NCBI RefSeq assembly: GCF_007829815.1
Contig: NZ_VIWT01000001.1
Span: 806,001-870,000 of the forward strand
Length of the DNA stretch: 64,000 nt
Source of the DNA: Kitasatospora viridis
Lineage (GTDB): Bacteria > Actinomycetota > Actinomycetes > Streptomycetales > Streptomycetaceae
Direction: 5' to 3'
The notes under the pieces are model-generated. The model had not been told where the DNA came from and did not search any database. It worked only from the letters and a program-made list of their open reading frames with translations. The position numbers and the translations under genes were made by a program. This document shows, piece after piece, positions 25,933-34,329 of this stretch (its first letter is position 1; every line of letters starts with the position of its first letter).

Positions 25933-27268
25933 GGTGGCGCTGGCCGGCGCGGCGCCGATCGCACCGATCGGCGCCCACCCGCTGCTGGTGCTGCTGCTCC
26001 AACTCGGCGCGCTGCTCACGCTGGCCGTGCTGCTGGGGCGGCTCGCCGTGAAGCTGGGCTGGCCGGCGGTGGCGGGCGAGCTGTGCGCCGGGGTGCTGGT
26101 CGGCCCCTCGGTGCTCGGCTCGCTCTCCCCCGCACTGTCCGGCTGGCTCTTCCCGCACAACGTCGAGCAGGTCCACCTGCTCGACGCGGTGGGGCAGTTG
26201 GGGGTGATGCTGCTGGTCGGCGTGAGCGGCAGCCACCTGGACTTCGCACTGGTCCGCAAGCAGGGCGCGACCGCCGCCCGGGTCAGCTCGGCCGGGCTGG
26301 TGCTGCCGCTCGCCCTGGGCGTCGGCCTCGGCCTGCTGCTGCCCGCCTCGCTGCTCGCCCCGCACAGCGACCGCACCACCTTCGCGGCCTTCCTCGGCGT
26401 GGCGATGTGCGTCAGCGCCATCCCGGTGATCGCCAAGACCCTGCTGGACATGAACCTGCTGCACCGCGACATCGGCCAACTCACCATGACCGCGGGCATG
26501 CTGGACGACGCGGTGGGCTGGCTGCTGCTCTCCGTGGTGACCGCGATGGCCACCACCGGGGTCACCGCCGGCACCGTGGTGCACTCGGTGGTCGCGCTGG
26601 CGGTCGTGGTGCTGGCCGCCGTACTGGCCGCCCGGCTGCTGGTCGGCCCGCTCTACCGCTGGGCCGAACGCAACGGCGGCACCGGCACGGTGGTCGGCAC
26701 CACCGCCGTGCTGGTGCTGCTGTCGGCGGCGGGCACCCAGGCGCTCGGCCTGGAGCCGATCTTCGGCGCCTTCGTCTGCGGCGTGACCGTGACCGCGACC
26801 GGGGCGGTCGGCCCGCTCCAGCTGGCCCCGCTGCGCACCGTGACCCTCTCGGTGCTGGCGCCCGTCTACATCGCCTCGGCGGGCCTGCGGATGGACCTGA
26901 CCGCGCTGGCCCGCCCGTCGGTGGCGCTGATGGCGCTGACGGCCCTGCTGGTCGCCGTGCTGGGCAAGTTCGGCGGCGCCTACCTGGGGGCCCGGGCCAG
27001 CCGGCTCGGCCGCTGGGAGGCGCTGGCGCTCGGCGCCGGCATGAACGCCCGCGGCGTGGTCCAGGTGGTGATCGCGATGGTCGGGCTGCGCCTGGGCGTG
27101 CTCGACTCCGCGACCTACACCGTGGTCGTCCTGGTCGCCGTGGCGACCTCGCTGATGGCGCCCCCGCTGCTCCGCACCGCGATGTCCCGGATCGACCAGA
27201 CCCCCCTGGAACAGCACCGACGGACCGCCCAGTTCGGGCCGACCGTCCCCGAAAGCCAGACCGTGTGA
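25922..27268 (+). CDS. Kef/CPA2-type cation:proton antiporter
   Basis: This is a 448-residue membrane protein with about twelve segments. It has the CPA2 hallmarks GWPAVAGELCAGVLVGPSVLG in TM2, the ion-site region TAGMLDDAVGW (Asp-Asp) near residue 195, and GMNARGVVQVVIA near the end. It lacks the NAD-binding RCK domain. The start is either TTG 25922, overlapping the previous stop, or GTG 25934. Similar antiporters occur in antibiotic clusters, where they serve pH balance or product export. It is coupled to the solute-binding-like gene. Confidence 0.85.
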   Translation: MRTEVALAGAAPIAPIGAHPLLVLLLQLGALLTLAVLLGRLAVKLGWPAVAGELCAGVLVGPSVLGSLSPALSGWLFPHNVEQVHLLDAVGQLGVMLLVGVSGSHLDFALVRKQGATAARVSSAGLVLPLALGVGLGLLLPASLLAPHSDRTTFAAFLGVAMCVSAIPVIAKTLLDMNLLHRDIGQLTMTAGMLDDAVGWLLLSVVTAMATTGVTAGTVVHSVVALAVVVLAAVLAARLLVGPLYRWAERNGGTGTVVGTTAVLVLLSAAGTQALGLEPIFGAFVCGVTVTATGAVGPLQLAPLRTVTLSVLAPVYIASAGLRMDLTALARPSVALMALTALLVAVLGKFGGAYLGARASRLGRWEALALGAGMNARGVVQVVIAMVGLRLGVLDSATYTVVVLVAVATSLMAPPLLRTAMSRIDQTPLEQHRRTAQFGPTVPESQTV

Positions 27269-27286
27269 AGGACTGAGGAAACAGAG

Positions 27287-28324
27287 ATGACGACGAACCA
27301 ATTCGCCGACTTCGGCATCGCGGGATTCGGCTACTCGCTCGGCGCCGACCAGAAGGTCGGGACCGAGGTGCTCACCGAGTTCGTGGACGACCCCGAGCGG
27401 GTGCTCCAGTGGGGCTACCGGACCTTCCACCGGGCGCCCGAGGAGGTGACCGCGATCGAGCTGTCCGCCAAGGCGGCGCTGGCCGCGATCGAGGACGCCG
27501 GGCTGACCGTCGAGGACGTGGACTACGTCGTGCTGGCGCTCTCCGACGTGCCCGGCTACCTCAACTGGGACGCCTCCTCGGCGCTGGCCCACGAGATCGG
27601 GGTGCGGCTCAAGCCGAACCTGCTGCTGATGGAGGGCTGCGTCTCCGGCGTCACGGGCCTGGGCAACGTGGCCGGCCTGTTCGCCACCGACCCGACGCTG
27701 CGCAACGTGCTGTTCGTCGCGGTCAACCGGGTCAGCGAGTTCCACCGCAACCGGATGCGGGTGAACAACTCGATCCACAGCGACGGCGCCTCGGCCGTGG
27801 TGCTGCGCCGCGGCCACGACTTCGGGCGCTGGCTGACCACCGTGCAGTTCACCGACCCGGACGTGTCCTACTGGTTCCGCACCGAGTACGGCGGCGAGGT
27901 GGCCCCGGTCGCGCCCGCCGACTGGTCCTCGAAGACCGAGGCCAACGGCCTGGAGGCGGTGGTCAACCACTTCCGCACCGACCCGAAGGGACTCCAGGAG
28001 TTCGTCGCCGCGCTCAACCGGCGCCTGGTCGAGGTGACCGACCAGGCCTGCGAGCGGGCCGGCGTCACCCGCGACTCGCTCAAGAAGATCATCCACCTGA
28101 ACGACAACCAGGGCTCGTTCGAGGAGATCGCCGAGGCCTTCGACGTACCGATCGACCGCACCAGCGCCGAAATCGCCGCCCAGCACGGCCACATGGGCGC
28201 GGCCGACCACCTGGTGACGCTCGCCGAGTACTGCCGCTCCGGCGAGCTGGTCCCCGGCGACCTGGTCGCGCTGATCGGCATCTCGATCGGCATGCGCTGG
28301 TACTGCACCCTGGTCAGGATCTGA
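27287..28324 (+). CDS. KASIII (FabH)-like acyltransferase
   Basis: This is a 345-residue thiolase-fold protein. The active-site Cys118 sits in LLMEGCVSGVTG. The catalytic His270 is in IIHLNDNQ, where FabH has HQAN. The Asn of the usual Cys-His-Asn triad is His302 (GHMGAAD in place of GNTSAAS). Such changes are seen in KASIII relatives that transfer acyl groups to oxygen or nitrogen instead of condensing with malonyl-ACP. It overlaps the FkbH-like gene by 1 bp, and the ACP follows, so it probably moves an acyl unit from that ACP onto the pathway intermediate. It has a good AACAGAG upstream region and an ATG start. Confidence 0.82.
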   Translation: MTTNQFADFGIAGFGYSLGADQKVGTEVLTEFVDDPERVLQWGYRTFHRAPEEVTAIELSAKAALAAIEDAGLTVEDVDYVVLALSDVPGYLNWDASSALAHEIGVRLKPNLLLMEGCVSGVTGLGNVAGLFATDPTLRNVLFVAVNRVSEFHRNRMRVNNSIHSDGASAVVLRRGHDFGRWLTTVQFTDPDVSYWFRTEYGGEVAPVAPADWSSKTEANGLEAVVNHFRTDPKGLQEFVAALNRRLVEVTDQACERAGVTRDSLKKIIHLNDNQGSFEEIAEAFDVPIDRTSAEIAAQHGHMGAADHLVTLAEYCRSGELVPGDLVALIGISIGMRWYCTLVRI

Positions 28325-30192
28325 TGCCCGAACTCGTCGACGCACTCAAGGCGGCCGTCGCGGCCGGCACCGCGCCCAGCCCCGACCTGCGGCTCGCCCT
28401 GGCCCAGACCGAGGACACCGGCGTGCTGCGCAAGGCCGGCCGGGCGCTGGCCTGGCTCACCGACCCGGAGGGCCGGCTGCGGCCGCTGCGCGTCTCGGTG
28501 GTGGCCGCCTGCACCGTCGGACCGCTCGAACACCTGCTGCGCGCCTGCCTGGTGGGCGCGGGCGCGCTGCCGACGATCGCGCTCGCCCCCTACGGCACCT
28601 TCGAACTCACCCTGGCCACCGGCGACTTCGACCACGCCAGCGACCTGCTGCTGTGCCTGCTGGACGAGTCCTACTTCCTGCCCGACGACCTGGACGTGAC
28701 CGCGCCGCAGGCGGCCGCCGACTACGTCGAGGACCGGCTGGCCCAACTGGGCGGGCTGATCGGCGCGGCGCTGGGCGGCACCGAGGCGACCCTGGTCCTG
28801 CACACCGTCCCGCTGCCGCGCGCCCTGCGCGACACCATGCTCAGCCTGCGGACCAGGGGCGCGCTGACCCGGCTCTGGCACCGGCTCAACGCCGGCCTGC
28901 TGGCGCTCGCCGAGGAGCACCCGCAGGTGCAGGTCGTCGACCTGGTCGGCCTGCTCGCCGAGTCCCCGGTGGCCGCGCGCGACCAGCGCCTGCACAAGTA
29001 CGCCGACCTGCCCTACACGGACGGGGCGTTGCTGCTCCTGGCCAACGAGGTGCGGCGGATCGCCCAGGCCCGCTCGGGGCTGTCCAGGAAGGTGCTGGCG
29101 CTCGACCTGGACAACACCCTGTGGGGCGGGGTGCTGGGCGAGGTCGGGGCGGAGGGCGTCGAACTCGGCGGGCTCTACCCGGGCAAGAGCTTCCAGGACC
29201 TGCAACGCACCGTCAGCCGGCTGCGGCAGCAGGGCGTGGTGCTCGTGCTGGCCAGCAAGAACGACCCGGGACCGGTCGAGGAGGCGCTCGCCGGGCACCC
29301 CGCGGCGCTGCTGCGCCCGGAGGCCTTCTCGGTGAGCATGGTCAACTGGGCGCCGAAGGCGGGCAATCTGCGCCAGGCCGCCGAGACGCTGGGCCTGGGC
29401 ACCGACTCGTTCGTCTTCATGGACGACTCGGACTTCGAACGCGGCAGCGTGGCGGCCGAGTTGCCCGAGGTCGCGATCATCGACGCGAGCGGCGAACCGG
29501 CCCAGCTGGTCGACTCGCTGGTGCGGCACGGCTGGTTCGACGTGGTCGAGCTGACCGGCACCGACCTCCAGCGGCCCGACCTCTACCGGGCGCGCAGCCT
29601 GCGCACCGAGTTCTCCGGCGGCTTCGGCAAGGCCGAGGACTACCTCCGGGCCCTCGACCTGCGGGTGACGATCGCCCCGGTGACCCGGTTCACCGTCGCC
29701 CGGGCCGCCCAACTGGCCGCTCGCACCAACCAGTTCAACCTGACCGGGGTGCGCTTCGACGAGGCGGCCACGCTCGCCATGATCGACGCCCCCGACCGGC
29801 TGGCGCTCAGCGTCTCGGTCACCGACCGGTTCGGCGACGAGGGGCTGGTGGGCGCGGTCTGGGTGGCGCGGGACGCGGAGCGCTGGAGCGTGCTCAACCT
29901 GGTGCTGAGCTGCCGGGTGCTGTCACGCGGGGTCGAGTTCGCGATCGCCGGGCGGCTCGCCGAACTGGCCGCACGGGCCGGGGCCGAGGTGCTGGAGGGC
30001 CGCTTCACCCCCTCGGCCAAGAACGGCGTGGCGGCGGGGTTCTGGGAGAAGGCGGGCTTCGTCCCGGAGGGCGAGGGGCACTTCGTCTTCCTGCCGGGCC
30101 GAACCCCCGACCCGACCCCGTCGTGGATCACCAGCCTCGGAGGCACCGAGGACACCGCGAACACCCGAGAGAACGAGGAGCAGGGAGCATGA
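28324..30192 (+). CDS. FkbH-like HAD protein (glyceryl-ACP loading type)
   Basis: This is a 622-residue FkbH homologue. An N-terminal SGNH-like region of about 240 residues is followed by the HAD-IIIC domain with DLDNTLWGGVLGE (Asp261, Asp263), ASKNDPG and FMDDSDFERG. A GNAT-like C-terminal region ends with GFWEKAGF. The family dephosphorylates 1,3-bisphosphoglycerate and loads glyceryl onto an ACP. The ACP gene overlaps its stop (ATGA), which is the usual pairing. Here the three-carbon unit may become part of the product, which would be unusual beside hydrazine chemistry. The Asp pair shows it is likely active. Confidence 0.87.
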   Translation: MPELVDALKAAVAAGTAPSPDLRLALAQTEDTGVLRKAGRALAWLTDPEGRLRPLRVSVVAACTVGPLEHLLRACLVGAGALPTIALAPYGTFELTLATGDFDHASDLLLCLLDESYFLPDDLDVTAPQAAADYVEDRLAQLGGLIGAALGGTEATLVLHTVPLPRALRDTMLSLRTRGALTRLWHRLNAGLLALAEEHPQVQVVDLVGLLAESPVAARDQRLHKYADLPYTDGALLLLANEVRRIAQARSGLSRKVLALDLDNTLWGGVLGEVGAEGVELGGLYPGKSFQDLQRTVSRLRQQGVVLVLASKNDPGPVEEALAGHPAALLRPEAFSVSMVNWAPKAGNLRQAAETLGLGTDSFVFMDDSDFERGSVAAELPEVAIIDASGEPAQLVDSLVRHGWFDVVELTGTDLQRPDLYRARSLRTEFSGGFGKAEDYLRALDLRVTIAPVTRFTVARAAQLAARTNQFNLTGVRFDEAATLAMIDAPDRLALSVSVTDRFGDEGLVGAVWVARDAERWSVLNLVLSCRVLSRGVEFAIAGRLAELAARAGAEVLEGRFTPSAKNGVAAGFWEKAGFVPEGEGHFVFLPGRTPDPTPSWITSLGGTEDTANTRENEEQGA

Positions 30193-30437
30193 CGAACACC
30201 GTCGAGCAGGTCGGCAGCCGGGTGCTGGAGGTGCTCAGCGAGGTGCTGAACCAGCAGCCCGAGGCACTGGCCGCGCAGCCGGTGCTGGCCAGCTACGACT
30301 GGGACAGCCTGGCCTCGCTGGAGGCGCTGGCCCAGCTGGAGAGCGCCTTCGGGGTGCGGCTGGAGCTGCGGGCCTTCCAGGCCGTGCGGACCGTCGAGGA
30401 GATGACGGCCCTGCTCGCCGCCACGCTGAACGGCTAG
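30189..30437 (+). CDS. acyl carrier protein
   Basis: This is an 82-residue free-standing carrier protein. The phosphopantetheine site is Ser40 in YDWDSLASLEAL, within a four-helix ACP pattern; helix III holds LRAFQAVRTVEEMTALL. It overlaps the FkbH-like gene by 4 bp. It is the only carrier protein in the window and there is no PKS or NRPS, so it is likely dedicated to the glyceryl (or hydrazino-acyl) unit handled by the FkbH-like and KASIII-like proteins. Confidence 0.92.
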   Translation: MTNTVEQVGSRVLEVLSEVLNQQPEALAAQPVLASYDWDSLASLEALAQLESAFGVRLELRAFQAVRTVEEMTALLAATLNG

Positions 30438-30487
30438 ACCAGGACGGTTTTCTGACGGTCTGTCGGAACCGAAGGAGAGAGGGCACC

Positions 30488-30817
30488 ATGAGCCTGCTGG
30501 AGATCCGTCTGTTCACCGTGCAACCGGGCACCCGCGAGGAGTTCGACCGGGTGAGCCGGGAGGAGACGATCCCGATGATGCGCCGCTGGGGCATCAACGT
30601 GATCGCGTTCGGCCCCGCCCTCAACACCGAGGACGGCTACTACCTGATCCGCAGCTTCCCGTCCGAGGAGCTGCGGGTCTCCGTCCAGGAGGCGTTCTAC
30701 GCGAGCGCCGAATGGGAGGAGAACTACGACAAGAAGATCACCGAGATGATCGCGGACTACCAGACCGCGGTCACCCCGCTGACCGGCGAGCTGTCGACCG
30801 GCCTCAAGGGGATCTAG
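30488..30817 (+). CDS. NIPSNAP-family protein
   Basis: This is a 109-residue protein with the dimeric ferredoxin-like alpha/beta-barrel pattern of NIPSNAP proteins. It opens LEIRLFTVQPGTREEF and ends with a helix EWEENYDKKITEMIADY. No catalytic residues can be assigned. The strong GAAGGAGAG ribosome site before ATG 30488 and the 50-bp gap after the ACP make it the last gene before the MITE. Similar proteins occur in secondary metabolite clusters without known activity. Confidence 0.75.
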   Translation: MSLLEIRLFTVQPGTREEFDRVSREETIPMMRRWGINVIAFGPALNTEDGYYLIRSFPSEELRVSVQEAFYASAEWEENYDKKITEMIADYQTAVTPLTGELSTGLKGI

Positions 30818-30830
30818 GCCACTGGACCTA

Positions 30831-30993
30831 GGGTCTGTCTCGTAATTCGCGTCGGATCAGGCCGGGTCGTTCGGTGCGTTCTCTCGGCGTGCGGCAGGAA
30901 CGTCCTCGTAGCGGAGCTACTTGGGCGTTTCGGCCGTGCGGCGAGAGGGCGTGCCGGGCGGGCCGGACCCGGCGGGAATTACGAGACAGACCC
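30831..30993. mobile_element. MITE, 163 bp, with 18-bp perfect terminal inverted repeats
   Basis: The ends GGGTCTGTCTCGTAATTC (30831-30848 and, inverted, 30976-30993) match over 18 bp, and over 22 bp if CCTA/TAGG is counted. The interior is an imperfect inverted repeat around a GTAGCGGAGCTAC centre, so the whole element can fold into one hairpin. There is no coding capacity. The ends are flanked by TA/TA, as for IS630- or IS5-type mobilised elements. A longer direct repeat, TAGGCCAC(T/G)GGA, lies at 30815 and 30994 and could be the real target duplication. It sits between the NIPSNAP and dimethylargininase-like genes. Confidence 0.85.
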
Positions 30994-31089
30994 TAGGCCA
31001 CGGGATCCAGGCCGACCCGGCCCGGACCCACCGGACCCGGGCCGGGCCCCGCACCGCGGGTCCGGCCCACACCGAGGAGAGAACCAGGA

Positions 31090-31944
31090 ATGCCGTACAC
31101 CGACGTCATCGGAGCGGGCCGCGAGGCCACCCCAGCCAGGACGGCCGTCCCGCGCCGGCTGCTGATGTGCCGGCCGAGCCACTACGACGTGTACTACTCG
31201 ATCAACCCCTGGATGCAGCCCGAGAAGCCGGTCGACACCGGCCTCGCCCTGCTCCAGTGGGAGCGGCTGCGCGAGCTGTACACCTCGCTCGGCCACACCG
31301 TCGAGGTGATCGAGCCCGTGCCCGGCCTGCCCGACATGGTGTTCGCGGCCAACGGCGCCACGGTGGTGGACGGCAAGGTGCTGGCCGCCCGGTTCCGGCA
31401 CATGGAGCGCACCGCCGAGGGCCCGGCCTACCTCTCCTGGTTCCGGCGCAACGGCTACCAGGAGCTGCTGTGGCCGGAGTTCATCAACGAGGGCGAGGGC
31501 GACTACCTCCCGGTCGGCCGGCGGATCCTGGCCGGCACCGGCTTCCGCACCGACCAGCGCTCGCACCACGAGGCACAGGAGTTCTTCGGCCTGCCCGTCA
31601 CCAGCCTGACCCTGGTCAACCCCCGCCACTACCACCTGGACACCGCACTCTCGGTGCTCTCCGACACCGAGATCATGTACTGGCCCGAGGCGTTCACCCC
31701 CGGCAGCCGCGCCGTACTGCGCGAGCTCTACCCCGACGCACTGCTGGCCACCGAGCAGGACGCCGCCGTGTTCGGCCTCAACGCCTTCAGCGACGGCTAC
31801 AACGTGCTGCTCCCGCAGGCGGCTTCGGGCCTGATCGAGCAGCTCAAGGCCCGCGGCTTCAACCCCGTCGGAGTCGACCTGTCGGAACTCCTGCTCGCCG
31901 GCGGCAGCGTCAAGTGCTGCACGCTGGAACTGCGCGACCACTGA
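31090..31944 (+). CDS. dimethylargininase / amidinohydrolase-family protein
   Basis: This is a 284-residue member of the guanidine-modifying pentein family (DDAH-like). Catalytic His182 is in RHYHLDTAL and nucleophile Cys276 is in GGSVKCCTLEL at the C-terminus. The acidic substrate-site segment is PDMVFAANGATVV near 80. Enzymes of this family hydrolyse (methyl)arginine to citrulline or transfer an amidino group. In this cluster it may make citrulline or act on a guanidine or hydrazine-derived intermediate. A GAGGAGAG ribosome site precedes ATG 31090. It is the first gene after the MITE and is followed 42 bp later by a ligase. Confidence 0.85.
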   Translation: MPYTDVIGAGREATPARTAVPRRLLMCRPSHYDVYYSINPWMQPEKPVDTGLALLQWERLRELYTSLGHTVEVIEPVPGLPDMVFAANGATVVDGKVLAARFRHMERTAEGPAYLSWFRRNGYQELLWPEFINEGEGDYLPVGRRILAGTGFRTDQRSHHEAQEFFGLPVTSLTLVNPRHYHLDTALSVLSDTEIMYWPEAFTPGSRAVLRELYPDALLATEQDAAVFGLNAFSDGYNVLLPQAASGLIEQLKARGFNPVGVDLSELLLAGGSVKCCTLELRDH

Positions 31945-31986
31945 ACCCCCCTCCCCCACCGCTCCAGCCTGGGAAAGGCGGCCCGC

Positions 31987-33360
31987 GTGACGGATCGCAC
32001 CGAACTGACGGCGAGTTACCTGGACCGCGTGCGCGCCCACGGCGCGGTCGCCTCCGAACTCATCGGCAGCCAACCCGACAACGAGATGCTGGTCGCCTTC
32101 TACCAGGGCAGGTTCCTGTCCCGCCCGCTCTTCCTCGGCCACCGGGAGCGGGTGCGCCTGCAGGCCGACCTGGAGAACCTGCACTCCGCGCTGACCGCCC
32201 TGCCGGAGCGCCTCTTCGGCGGGGACCTGGGCGCCTTCGCCCGGGCGGTCGGGATGGCCGAGGTGCAGGTCTCGGCGATCCTGCGCAGCCGGGGCAGCGC
32301 GGTGACCAAGCAGGTCCGCGCCGACATGTACGTGGACGGGTCGGGCTTCAAGCTGCTGGAGTACAACATGGGCAGCGCGCTGGGCGGCCTCGACGTCGGC
32401 GAGATGTCCCGGGCCCTGCTGGAGCACCCGCTGATGCGCGAGTTCGCCGCCGAACACCGGCTGGGCTTCGCCGACTTCACCACCGAGAAGCTGCACGACA
32501 TCGTGGTGGAGTCCGGCTTCGCGCCGCAGGACGACCCGGTCGTGGTGATCGCCGACTGGCCGTCCAGCTACGCCGACCTGGCGCCCTACGTGGCCCTCAC
32601 GGTGGACCACTGGCGGGCCCGCGGGATCAACGTGCACGGTTGCCACGTCGGCGAGCTGGCGGTCCGCGACGGCGCGGTGCGGCTCGGCGACCTGAAGGTG
32701 GACATCATCCACCGGCTCTTCCTGATCGAGGACCTGCTGGAGTCGCCGGAGGCGGCCGCCCTGCTGGACCCGCTGCTGGACGCCGCCGCGGCCGGGCAGG
32801 TCAAGATCTTCACCCCGATGGAGTCGGAGGCCTTCGCCAGCAAGGGCGCGCTGGCGATGCTCTCCGACGAGCGCAACCGCCACCTGCTCACCGAGCCGGA
32901 ACGCGACAGCCTGGACCGGATCCTGCCGTGGACCAGGATGCTGCGCCCCGGCAAGGTCACCCTGGAGGACGGCGAGCAGGTCGAGTTGCTCGACTACGTG
33001 TTCTCCCACCAGGACGACCTGGTGCTCAAGCCCACCCTGCTGCACGGCGGCCAGGGCGTGCTGCTGGGCTGGGACGAGCAGGTCACGCCGCAGCTCTGGC
33101 ACGAGCGGGTCACCGCGGGGCTGGACGGCCCGTTCCTGGTGCAGCGCCGGATCGCCCCGCTGACCGAGTACTTCCCGGACGAGCGGGGCGAGTTGGTCCC
33201 CTGGCTGGTGGTCTGGGGCATCTTCGGCGCCCAGCGCGGCTTCGGCGGCATCTACGCCCGCGCCACCACGCTGGAGTCCGGCACGGGCGTGGTGAACACC
33301 GCCCGCGGCGCCTACGCCGGCACCGGCTTCCACCAACTGGCCCCGGACGAAGCCGCCTGA
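31987..33360 (+). CDS. circularly permuted ATP-grasp ligase-like protein
   Basis: This is a 457-residue protein with the permuted ATP-grasp order. The C-terminal part holds LVLKPTLLHGGQGVLLGWDEQ (near 340) and PFLVQRRI, followed by a glycine-rich close. The middle part has FKLLEYNMGSALGG near 120, where the metal-binding E-x-N motif sits. It resembles glutathionylspermidine-synthase-like and carrier-free peptide ligases. With the two BacD-like ligases it makes three ATP-grasp enzymes in one cluster. The GTG start has a GGGAAAGG site. It ends the plus-strand operon, and a perfect hairpin follows. Confidence 0.8.
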   Translation: MTDRTELTASYLDRVRAHGAVASELIGSQPDNEMLVAFYQGRFLSRPLFLGHRERVRLQADLENLHSALTALPERLFGGDLGAFARAVGMAEVQVSAILRSRGSAVTKQVRADMYVDGSGFKLLEYNMGSALGGLDVGEMSRALLEHPLMREFAAEHRLGFADFTTEKLHDIVVESGFAPQDDPVVVIADWPSSYADLAPYVALTVDHWRARGINVHGCHVGELAVRDGAVRLGDLKVDIIHRLFLIEDLLESPEAAALLDPLLDAAAAGQVKIFTPMESEAFASKGALAMLSDERNRHLLTEPERDSLDRILPWTRMLRPGKVTLEDGEQVELLDYVFSHQDDLVLKPTLLHGGQGVLLGWDEQVTPQLWHERVTAGLDGPFLVQRRIAPLTEYFPDERGELVPWLVVWGIFGAQRGFGGIYARATTLESGTGVVNTARGAYAGTGFHQLAPDEAA

Positions 33361-33381
33361 CGAAGCCGCCTGACGAACCCC

Positions 33382-33421
33382 CGGCCCGGCCGGCCACCCT
33401 GCACGGTGGCCGGCCGGGCCG
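33382..33421. terminator. bidirectional terminator between the ligase and trpF
   Basis: A perfect 17-bp stem (33382-33398 with 33405-33421) with loop CTGCAC lies in the 125-bp gap between two convergent genes. It is the strongest hairpin in the window and marks the end of the plus-strand hydrazine operon. Confidence 0.88.
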
Positions 33422-33485
33422 CGGTTGCGCGCGAGCGGTTCGGCCGGCCGGCGAATGGCGCGCCAATTCCGCGAATCGCCCCTTT

Positions 33486-34142
33486 TCAGGCGTTCTCGAC
33501 GTTTTCGGCGTTCTCCGCCTTCGCCGCGTTCTTGGCCGCCGCCACGAAATCGCGGATCAATTGCGGGTCCTTGATTCCCCGGCTGGATTCCACGCCGCTC
33601 GACACGTCCACTCCCCAGGGCTTCGCCACCCGGATCGCCCCGGCCACGTTGGCCGGGGTCAGACCGCCCGCGAGCAGCCACTTTCCGCTGGGGCGGGCGG
33701 ATTCGAGGCGGCCCAGGTCCCAGCGTTCGCCGCGCCCGTAACTCGGGGAGTCGAGCAGCAGCATTTCCTCGCCGTAGGCGCCGGTGGCGAGCTCGGGGGG
33801 CTCGGCGGAGTCCGGGTCGAGGTGGGTGGCGCGCAGCAGGCGCAGCGGCAGGTGGGCGAGGGCGGCGAAGTCCTCGCGGGTGTAGCGGCCGTGCAGTTGC
33901 AGGGCGCGGACGCCGGCGGCGAGGGCGAGTCGGCCGGCCTCGGCGGCGGGGACGCCGTTGACCACGCCGACGGAGAGCACGCCGGGGGGCAGCTCGGCCG
34001 CCAGGGCGCGGGCGGTGCCGGTGTCGAGCTTGCGCACGCTCTCGGTCAGCATGAATCCGAGTGCGTCGGCGCCGGCCGCCACACCGGCCGCCACATCGGC
34101 CGCGTTCCGCACACCACACACTTTGACGAACATATCCGTCAT
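33486..34142 (-). CDS. trpF: phosphoribosylanthranilate isomerase
   Basis: This 218-residue (beta/alpha)8 enzyme performs the Amadori rearrangement of phosphoribosylanthranilate. Catalytic Cys is in FVKVCGVRN near residue 9 and the acid Asp is in LLLDSPSYG near 130. Phosphate-binding loops are LAGGLTPANV and VDVSSGVESSRG. It is a true TrpF and not PriA, being too short and lacking the HisA doubled half-barrel motifs. Streptomycetes normally rely on bifunctional PriA for this step, so a dedicated TrpF is unusual and points to a pathway-specific supply. The C-terminus ends in an Ala-Glu-Asn-rich repeat. It is divergent from the LysE gene, with 187 bp between the starts. Confidence 0.9.
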   Translation of the reverse strand: MTDMFVKVCGVRNAADVAAGVAAGADALGFMLTESVRKLDTGTARALAAELPPGVLSVGVVNGVPAAEAGRLALAAGVRALQLHGRYTREDFAALAHLPLRLLRATHLDPDSAEPPELATGAYGEEMLLLDSPSYGRGERWDLGRLESARPSGKWLLAGGLTPANVAGAIRVAKPWGVDVSSGVESSRGIKDPQLIRDFVAAAKNAAKAENAENVENA

Positions 34143-34329
34143 CGTAGTAGGCGGAACTGGGGGAGGTAGGCGAACTGGGAATTCACCCGGAGTTCCTTGT
34201 GTCGATTATTACACTTCCGGAATGTCATCTATCACTTCTGTTCGAGGCCGCTGGCCCACCCGCCCGACCTGTATCGTCGTGCCTACGCCAAGTGATTTGA
34301 GCTCTGTTCGGAAGGCCCGGAGGACCGCC

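Noticed and set aside
33486..34142. PriA (bifunctional HisA/TrpF) instead of TrpF
   Set aside because: The length and the KVCGVRN/LLLDS motifs are those of TrpF, and the two-fold HisA pattern is absent.
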